A stretch of DNA of 48,050 bases from Candidatus Gastranaerophilales bacterium. GTDB taxonomy: Bacteria; Cyanobacteriota; Vampirovibrionia; Gastranaerophilales; Gastranaerophilaceae. Each line of letters starts with the position of its first letter. Position 1 is the first letter of the stretch. Of the stretch, positions 43,730-48,050 are shown piece after piece. The position numbers and the translations under genes are program-made. The stretch spans positions 1-48,050 of the forward strand of contig CAJULH010000011.1 in assembly GCA_910587175.1 (NCBI GenBank), given 5' to 3'. Under the pieces are notes generated by a model. The model was not told the origin of the DNA, searched no databases, and saw only the letters and a program-made list of their open reading frames with translations.

Positions 43730-44027
43730 CTCCAGGACACAGCGCACCGCAGCCTAGGGTGATAGGGGTGAGGTCTCACCCTGTGCCCGTATAAGGCGAG
43801 GAGCAAGCAGCGCACAGAAAAGGCAAAGACAAGCTCATGACCTCCTTCGCCTCGCCACTCGTAAAAACTACCGCTTAGAAGCTCAGGAGACCAGGCAAAA
43901 GTGTCACTCACCTGCTTGCTTGACCATATCCCTTGCGGGAGGCAATTGCCATATGTGGCGCCCTGACAGCCGCCTGTGTGCGTGTAACACTGCAGGGCAC
44001 CGTAACCGGACTGCTGGTCACAGAGAA
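43730..44027 (-). pseudogene. Silent cassette 23, with 68-bp insert
   Basis: The first cassette in coding direction. It reads LCDQQSGYGALQC, WSSKQVSDTFAWSPEL and AFSVRC, then a 68-bp insert shifts the frame. An open frame begins upstream at a TTG, but there is no ribosome site or export signal, so it too looks silent. Confidence 0.7.
43748..43815 (-). repeat. Palindromic insert, copy in cassette 23
   Basis: A 68-bp element nearly identical to that in cassette 8, at the same base of the framing block, with the same duplicated end. Confidence 0.6.
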
Positions 44028-44479
44028 AACCTGTACTGCCAAACAAATTACCCTCATAACTTTTCAATGTGCAGCTGTGTCAAAAATATAAAAAGCAGGT
44101 AATTTAATTTGATAACATAAACTTTATCAAATGGTAATTGCATTAATCCTGTAAATTGTGTTTTTCATAAGGAACAATACAATGATGAACCGTAATTATT
44201 ACGGTCCTGCCTGACGATTTGAATTCTCCGTCTGCCAAAATCCGTAAACCTTGGCACTCTGGAGGGTAATTTCTTAACCTGATTTTATCTTATAATTTTG
44301 CATACTGGCAAATATGTTAAACTTATAAACCATAAAAACATAGTTTGGATACTTATTTAGTTTGTAAAGTTATGTAACATATTCTTTTAAAATCCTTAAG
44401 TTAAGCTTTATGTCTGCCGATATTAAATATGTACAAGGCATTAAATTTGAACAATAAAGAACAAAGGAGTGTTTGAACA
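44028..44479. other. AT-rich region at the upstream end of the array
   Basis: No firm gene is seen. ACCGTAAT-T-ATTACGGT (44189-44205) is a perfect palindrome, inside a ten-codon frame starting at 44182 after AAGGAAC. The stretch around 44230-44290 (CTGCCAAAATCC, CTCTGGAGGGTAA) weakly resembles the inter-cassette spacer module. G+C falls back to the level of the chromosome. Confidence 0.4.
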
Positions 44480-45184
44480 ATGGGTATGTCTGCAAGCCAA
44501 AGTCGTTTTTTGATGCTTACGGCACAAAAAAGCAATAATGAATTTCAAGCGCAAAATATTACGTTTGAGCGCCTTATGCTTGCTGAAAACGTTTCCAGAT
44601 GGACGATGGAATACGAAGATGCTATGCAAAACCAGACACTTCTATATGGTCAAAGAGGTTCTACCAATATAAATTATGCCGCAAGACTTCACTATGATGA
44701 TATTGTAAGAAGTGAAACCGATGGCGGTATGAGTATGTCTTTAATATCTGCCACATCAAATAAAATCGTTGTGCCGTCCCTTCCTGATCCTATGCCTGAA
44801 GGGATGAGCAAAGAGGATTATTTTGTCTGTCCGGATGTAAATGATGCGGATTTTCTTGAAATGAACCTAAGAGAAGGTAATTTCCTTTTTGTGGACAAAG
44901 ATTCAAGACAAATTACAAAGACAGATAAGAAAGAATGGAATAAATATACATACAATGATTCTACAATTCAAATGTTTGTAACGGACACTTATGATAAAAC
45001 GGACGATGCTGCAGCGGAAAGCAAGTACAATGAAAGACAGGAACAGTTCCAAATGACTGATAAAAAGCTTGAATGCCAGCTGAAAAAACTTGAAACCGAG
45101 CATAAAGCCCTTGAAACGGAAATTGAAAGTGTTCAGAAAGTAATCAAAACAAACGTTGAAGCAAGCTTTAAGACCTTCGGATAA
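44480..45184 (+). CDS. Lineage-type coiled-coil protein, unknown function
   Basis: This 234-residue protein begins MGMSASQSRFLMLTAQKSNN, a start pattern I associate with a family of unknown proteins in Melainabacteria-like genomes. There is no signal peptide or membrane segment. The N-terminal 55 residues and the C-terminal 50 (KKLECQLKKLETEHKALETE) are helical coiled coil. AAAGGAGTG precedes ATG, a strong ribosome site. Two hairpins follow the stop. It may be an appendage or secretion-related structural protein, but nothing in the sequence proves that. Confidence 0.7.
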   Translation: MGMSASQSRFLMLTAQKSNNEFQAQNITFERLMLAENVSRWTMEYEDAMQNQTLLYGQRGSTNINYAARLHYDDIVRSETDGGMSMSLISATSNKIVVPSLPDPMPEGMSKEDYFVCPDVNDADFLEMNLREGNFLFVDKDSRQITKTDKKEWNKYTYNDSTIQMFVTDTYDKTDDAAAESKYNERQEQFQMTDKKLECQLKKLETEHKALETEIESVQKVIKTNVEASFKTFG

Positions 45185-45204
45185 TTATAAAATTAAATAC
45201 TAAA

Positions 45205-45233
45205 ACACAGGGTCTTTTAAAGTGTCCCTGTGT
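45205..45233 (+). terminator. Hairpin after the coiled-coil gene
   Basis: ACACAGGG and CCCTGTGT form a perfect 8-bp stem with a 13-base loop, 20 bases after the stop. There is no T-run, so it may only stabilise the mRNA end. Confidence 0.4.
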
Positions 45234-45265
45234 GATAAATAAATTTACTCCATTGTTCATTAATT

Positions 45266-45289
45266 GCCCCTGATTTTAAGGGGCTTTTT
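45266..45289 (+). terminator. Intrinsic terminator
   Basis: GCCCCT and AGGGGC form a perfect stem with a 7-base loop followed by TTTTT. It would terminate the coiled-coil gene. Confidence 0.75.
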
Positions 45290-45336
45290 ATTTAATATTT
45301 TTATTCCGGCAGAAAAAATGTCACTCCTGCAGGTTT

Positions 45337-45600
45337 TTAGCCTATAAGCATTAAGCGGTTACCCGTGGTTTCTGTTGCCTGGTTTGTTCCGCCAACACCA
45401 TTCAGATATCCTTCTTTTTTATTTGCGCCGATATCTCTTACTTCGTTCATTTGTTGTGCGAAGAAATTTTCTCCGCCGCCGATTTTCTTTCCGCCGCCAA
45501 GCTGTTCGCCGCCTTTAAAACCGCCAAAGTTTACTTTTTGGGTTTGGAAATTATTTTGACCTACTTGTGCCATTAAGTTTGGATTAAAGTTTACGCTCAT
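45337..45600 (-). CDS. Small glycine-rich protein, unknown function
   Basis: This 87-residue protein has a Gly/Lys-rich middle (GGFKGGEQLGGGKKIGGGE) and many Asn and Gln residues. There is no signal peptide. The segment KVNFGGFK near residue 23 is similar to N-terminal SFG/FxAK segments of other unknown proteins in this window. AAAGGC lies before ATG. The family is not recognised. Confidence 0.55.
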   Translation of the reverse strand: MSVNFNPNLMAQVGQNNFQTQKVNFGGFKGGEQLGGGKKIGGGENFFAQQMNEVRDIGANKKEGYLNGVGGTNQATETTGNRLMLIG

Positions 45601-45808
45601 TTGATGCCTTTTTATTTGCTATTAAACTTCTACAATTAAATAAAAACATCCGAAAAATAAAAATTTCACAATTCATATTTTATGTTACAAAAATTAACCT
45701 TTTTAATCTTCCTTGTGGGCAATGAAAAAGCTGTATTAAATAGTGCAAAATATAAATACAATTTCACCCGGTTTATAAGTATGCCGGGCAAAAACGAAAG
45801 GAATAAAA

Positions 45809-46267
45809 ATGAGATTCAGCCTTATAAAAAGAGAACCATCCTTTTTCTTTGAAAATATGCATGAGGATTTACAAAGATTTTTAAAAGATACATTTGGTGA
45901 CATTGAACCGTCTTCTTCAAATGTACCTTTCGAACGTACATTCAGACCGGCAGTAGAAGTTAGGGAAACAAAGGATGAGTATAAAATAGATGTAGAGCTT
46001 GCAGGTGTTAAAAAAGAAGATATAGATGTAAGTCTCACTCCTGAAAGCATTACGATTTGTGCAGAATCAAAATTTGAAAAAACCGATAATTCAAAAGATG
46101 TGAAATATTCTGAATTCAGATATGGCAAATTTACAAGGACAATACCTTTGGATACAGCTGTAAATCTTGAAAATTCCGAATGTGAATTTAAAGACGGTAT
46201 TCTTCATGTTGTATTAAAGAAAAACGAGCCTAAAAAAGAGGACGTTAAAAAGATAGAGGTAAAATAA
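45809..46267 (+). CDS. hsp20: Small heat-shock protein (Hsp20/alpha-crystallin)
   Basis: This 152-residue holdase chaperone has a short N-terminal region and an alpha-crystallin domain from about residue 45 to 140 (PAVEVRETKDEYKIDVELAGVKKEDIDV, then FRYGKFTRTIPLD and the GILHVVLKK signature). It prevents aggregation of unfolded proteins. GAAAGGAATAAAA gives a good start. It stands alone with a terminator region downstream. No clear heat-shock operator is visible. Confidence 0.93.
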   Translation: MRFSLIKREPSFFFENMHEDLQRFLKDTFGDIEPSSSNVPFERTFRPAVEVRETKDEYKIDVELAGVKKEDIDVSLTPESITICAESKFEKTDNSKDVKYSEFRYGKFTRTIPLDTAVNLENSECEFKDGILHVVLKKNEPKKEDVKKIEVK

Positions 46268-46380
46268 ATAAGGGCTCTATATGAGCCGGTTGGCGCCTTT
46301 GGCTTTTTATAATTAAAACAAGGAAACCAAGATGAATTTGGGATGTTTTTTATAAAAAATTGCCAAAGTATAAGCCAAAA

Positions 46381-46413
46381 GACGGGGTTTCGCTTTTAGC
46401 ACCCCGTCTTTTT
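46381..46413 (+). terminator. Intrinsic terminator after hsp20
   Basis: GACGGGGT and ACCCCGTC form a perfect 8-bp stem with a 12-base loop followed by TTTTT. Confidence 0.75.
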
Positions 46414-46540
46414 ATGTAATATAAAGTATTTATTGTAGTTTTAATAATATTTTTGATAAAATATGTTTTATAGGGTGGTACAACTCTGCCTCTAGCACAG
46501 ACATTTTACTAAGAAATGGCTAGAAAGGAGAGTTAAAACT

Positions 46541-46609
46541 ATGATTTTAGATAAAACAATAATGCTACTAATCGTAGCAACGCTATTCATAGTAGCATCA
46601 AAAATGTAA
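46541..46609 (+). CDS. Hydrophobic 22-residue micro-ORF, type I toxin-like
   Basis: The peptide starts MILDKTIMLLIVATLFIVAS and ends with KM. It is one membrane helix, similar in type to Hol-Tox/TxpA-like toxins. GAAAGGAG lies ten bases before ATG. TCTAGC upstream (46491-46496) can pair with GCTAGA just before the ribosome site and hide it. Inside the coding part ATGCTACTA (46562-46570) and TAGTAGCAT (46590-46598) form a perfect 9-bp inverted repeat, and a 13-bp hairpin with two wobble pairs follows the stop (46629-46661). The micro-ORF at 8810-8887 has the same architecture. No antitoxin RNA is proven. Confidence 0.5.
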   Translation: MILDKTIMLLIVATLFIVASKM

Positions 46610-46628
46610 AATCATAGGGTACTAAGTG

Positions 46629-46661
46629 AAACCTCAGAGAAGTAAGAGTTCTTTGGGGTTT
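46629..46661 (+). terminator. Hairpin after the second micro-ORF
   Basis: AAACCTCAGAGAA and TTCTTTGGGGTTT pair over 13 positions with two G-U pairs around a 7-base loop. A T-run is missing, so it may be a stability element. Confidence 0.45.
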
Positions 46662-46722
46662 CCCCCTATATCCTAAATATAACATGTTCGCATTGCTTTT
46701 TCAAGGCGCTTTTGGAAACTTT

Positions 46723-47184
46723 CTATTTCATAGCCGGCAAAGTATCTTCTGACAGTTCCTGTCGTATGTGTTCGCAATCCACATATTCAATCGGCGCACC
46801 TGTTTCTTTTTGAAGATATACATCTTTTATTCCTGCTTGAACAATGAATCTCTTGCAGAGAATACAGATAAAATTGTGTCCGTAAATATACATTGTGGCG
46901 CCATGGCATCTGTCTTGTCCTGCTTGGATTATAGCATTTTGCTCTGCATGGATTGACCGGCATGTTTCATATCTTGTGCCGGACGGGATATTATTTTGCA
47001 CCCTGTAGCAATACCCAAGCTCCATACAAGATGTTACTTTTGATGGCGTGCCGTTATAGCCAGTGGCTTTTATTTTTCTGTCTTCTCCTACAATTACAGC
47101 ACCAACTTGCGCTCTTATGCAGTTTGACCTTGAAGCGCAGGTTTTTGCAATCTCTAAAAAGTATTCATTCCACGGCTTTACCAT
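46723..47184 (-). CDS. Deoxycytidylate deaminase family protein
   Basis: This 153-residue zinc-dependent deaminase has the catalytic HAE motif in RSIHAEQNAI near residue 80 and the second zinc motif as ICILCKR near residue 111 (usually PCxxC; Pro is replaced). RAQVGAVIV and ATGYNGTP are typical of the ComEB/dCMP deaminase family. The usual reaction is dCMP to dUMP for dTTP synthesis. GAAGGAAAG lies before ATG. It is followed in the upstream direction by a small HTH gene on the same strand. Confidence 0.92.
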   Translation of the reverse strand: MVKPWNEYFLEIAKTCASRSNCIRAQVGAVIVGEDRKIKATGYNGTPSKVTSCMELGYCYRVQNNIPSGTRYETCRSIHAEQNAIIQAGQDRCHGATMYIYGHNFICILCKRFIVQAGIKDVYLQKETGAPIEYVDCEHIRQELSEDTLPAMK

Positions 47185-47224
47185 ATTCTTTCCTTCAAAT
47201 CTTCTTTCAAAAATATTATACAGC

Positions 47225-47521
47225 TTAAAGGATGGTTGTCATATTTTCTCTTTTTTCAAGAGTATTCTTTGTTTCAATTCCATCCCAGTTTTCTACAGGC
47301 GAAATTCTGATACTGTATCCTAGAATCATTGCAATGTCGCGAAGTTCTGTCCATTTTACGGTATCCGTATTTAATTTTCTTGAAAGGTTTGATTGCGTGA
47401 AAGAATAGCCGAAATTTCTGTTTAATTCGTCAGCAAGTTTTGTCAAAGAAACATCTCTCATTAAAAGCATTCCTTTAACTAAATGTTTTGTGCTTAAATT
47501 TCTGTTGCTCACTCCCTGCAT
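47225..47521 (-). CDS. Small HTH protein, paralogue 3
   Basis: This 98-residue protein has an XRE-like HTH of the same family as the pair at 16.7-17.1 kb (SLTKLADELNRNFGYSFTQSNLSRKL, then LRDIAMILGYSIRI), with a longer charged C-terminal tail. The start is uncertain: ATG 47521 is used, but a GTG 9 bases later is possible. A palindrome that covers a plus-strand promoter lies upstream, between this gene and the prepilin, so it may regulate the prepilin and itself. Confidence 0.7.
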   Translation of the reverse strand: MQGVSNRNLSTKHLVKGMLLMRDVSLTKLADELNRNFGYSFTQSNLSRKLNTDTVKWTELRDIAMILGYSIRISPVENWDGIETKNTLEKRENMTTIL

Positions 47522-47553
47522 ATATCAATAATGATGTTATTCACCCGCATTAG

Positions 47554-47591
47554 TTGATTTTTTATACTAAATTTGATATGATTATATCAAA
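47554..47591 (+). promoter_or_regulatory. Promoter and palindromic operator of the prepilin gene
   Basis: TTGATT (47554-47559), 17 bp, TATGAT (47577-47582). The palindrome TTTGATAT-GATT-ATATCAAA (47572-47591) overlaps the -10. A third related half-site, ATATGATAT, follows. This suggests repression by a DNA-binding protein, for instance the divergent HTH product. Confidence 0.55.
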
Positions 47592-47617
47592 TATGATATA
47601 AATAAAAGGTTCTAAAA

Positions 47618-48050
47618 ATGTTAAATTTGTTCATCGTTCTAAAGGGCGTATTCTGCCCTAAGTTTTTCGTGCCCAAAAAGGGTCTTTCTAAATTAAGTTT
47701 TGTAAAGCCGGGTGATTTGTCCTGTTCTTTCTCGCATTGCTATTTATCTAAGTTTAGAACATTTATGGAAAAATTCAAATCATCCGTAAGGGTAGAAAAT
47801 TTATTACCCTGTAAGGCTAGGTCGGCTTTTGCTTTCTCCCTCGTTGAGATGCAAAGCATAAGCCGGTGCGGATGGCTGGCGGCGATGAGCCGGAAGCCGA
47901 AGCACTACGATGGCGACGTAGGATGTGAGTCTTGCGAATTTGGGCGAAGCAAAATGAGCAAGAGACGAAACACCCACAGGAGCTATATGGCTGCCTTCTC
48001 TTTAGTTGAAATGCTTATGGCACTTCTTGTTGCATCATTGTTGCTTGCAG
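47618..48050 (+). CDS. Prepilin-like protein, N-terminal part (runs off the window)
   Basis: The frame is open from ATG 47618 (AAAGG eight bases upstream) to the window end, 144 codons. The last visible part, AAFSLVEMLMALLVASLLLA, is a class III prepilin signal: hydrophobic helix with Glu at position 5 after the cleavage site. It is preceded by an abnormally long leader of about 125 residues. That leader contains a second signal-like piece, AFAFSLVEM (codons 70-78), 54 codons earlier and encoded by different codons. The 162-base stretch between the two is G+C-rich and rich in Arg, Cys and Ser. It could be an insertion or a fusion of two pilin starts. The mature domain lies outside the window. 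Confidence 0.65.
   Translation, partial: MLNLFIVLKGVFCPKFFVPKKGLSKLSFVKPGDLSCSFSHCYLSKFRTFMEKFKSSVRVENLLPCKARSAFAFSLVEMQSISRCGWLAAMSRKPKHYDGDVGCESCEFGRSKMSKRRNTHRSYMAAFSLVEMLMALLVASLLLA

Larger units (their letters stand above)
36233..44027 (-). repeat. Array of 23 silent protein-domain cassettes
   Basis: Twenty-three homologous fragments lie head to tail, all coding on the minus strand. Each begins (minus strand) with a block encoding LCD-x-x-SGYGTL(Q/R)C and ends with GTGCGCTGTGTCCTGG, encoding VRCVLD. Between them lies a core of about 50-65 residues with CPGA, G-x-C-x-P and WSG landmarks and otherwise very different sequence. The framing blocks are nearly identical in DNA, including synonymous positions. 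Cassettes have no start codon, ribosome site or promoter, and stops or frame changes lie between them, so they cannot be expressed as they stand. By eye the array is much richer in G+C than the flanking genes. The VRCVxD ending resembles FISUMP/DUF1566-type external domains. The best reading is a donor library for recombination into an expressed surface protein; the recipient was not found. Confidence 0.85.

Noticed and set aside
36233..44027. CRISPR array or integron cassette array
   Set aside because: Units are about 200-330 bp of homologous coding sequence with variable cores; there are no short direct repeats with unique spacers, no cas genes, no integrase and no attC-like imperfect palindromes at each unit end.
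36233..44027. Diversity-generating retroelement with template and variable repeats
   Set aside because: No reverse transcriptase is encoded in the window, and the cassettes differ by length and by whole segments rather than only at adenine positions of one template.
43714..44067. Cassette 23 as an expressed gene starting at TTG 44067
   Set aside because: No ribosome site or export signal precedes it, and the 68-bp insert shifts the frame in the conserved VRCVLD end.
36904..44102. Several plus-strand open frames of 60-100 codons inside the array
   Set aside because: They are the reverse complements of the minus-strand cassettes, with no ribosome sites and no shared product; the conserved protein pattern exists only on the minus strand.
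1..48050. tRNA or rRNA genes, transposases, phage genes
   Set aside because: No cloverleaf, rRNA-like sequence or recognisable mobility gene was seen by reading both strands; a tRNAscan-SE and Infernal run would be decisive.

Overview
The window looks like the chromosome of a gut-type, non-photosynthetic relative of cyanobacteria (Vampirovibrionia/Melainabacteria, probably Gastranaerophilales). This is inferred from AT-rich DNA with standard stop codons including TGA, an ATP synthase operon in the cyanobacterial order a-c-b'-b-delta-alpha-gamma with beta and epsilon absent, a Pix/Pil-like MCP plus hybrid CheA, a short rps1-like S1 protein, and several lineage-type hypothetical proteins. No rRNA, tRNA, transposase, integrase, reverse transcriptase or CRISPR array was seen.

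Layout. 1-5.7 kb holds a chemosensory operon (membrane MCP, CheA-REC hybrid, HD protein, secreted TPR protein). 5.7-7.5 kb has a tandem pair of WYL-type regulators, divergent from an S1-domain protein (7.6-8.7 kb). 8.8-11 kb has a micro-ORF with heavy RNA structure, then a histidine kinase and a NarL-type response regulator. 11.3-16.7 kb is the ATP synthase operon. 16.7-21.2 kb has two small HTH proteins, a CcdA-like/thioredoxin-like membrane redox pair, and ComM with a membrane partner. 21.2-32.7 kb has mutS, small lineage proteins, hom-thrC, gltX, a putative Cys-His-Asp enzyme, an XRE regulator and an O-methyltransferase. 32.7-36 kb reads grpE-dnaJ-propeller (minus strand), probably one operon with the methyltransferase.

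The outstanding region is 36.2-44.0 kb: 23 tandem, start-less, minus-strand gene fragments of about 200-330 bp. Each is framed by the same two DNA blocks, encoding GYGTLQC at the 5' end and (F/T)VRCVLD at the 3' end, around a highly variable Cys/Trp/Tyr-rich core with CPG and WSG motifs. The block is visibly richer in G+C than its surroundings. It resembles a library of silent cassettes for gene conversion into an expressed surface protein, comparable in layout to Neisseria pilS or Borrelia vls but with an unrelated sequence. No intact expressed copy is in the window. A prepilin-like gene (FSLVEM signal) starts at the right edge and runs out of the window; whether it is the recipient cannot be decided here.

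44.5-48 kb has a coiled-coil lineage protein, a glycine-rich small protein, an Hsp20, a second structured hydrophobic micro-ORF, a dCMP-deaminase-like enzyme, a third copy of the small HTH family, and the prepilin start preceded by a palindromic operator-like site over a good promoter.
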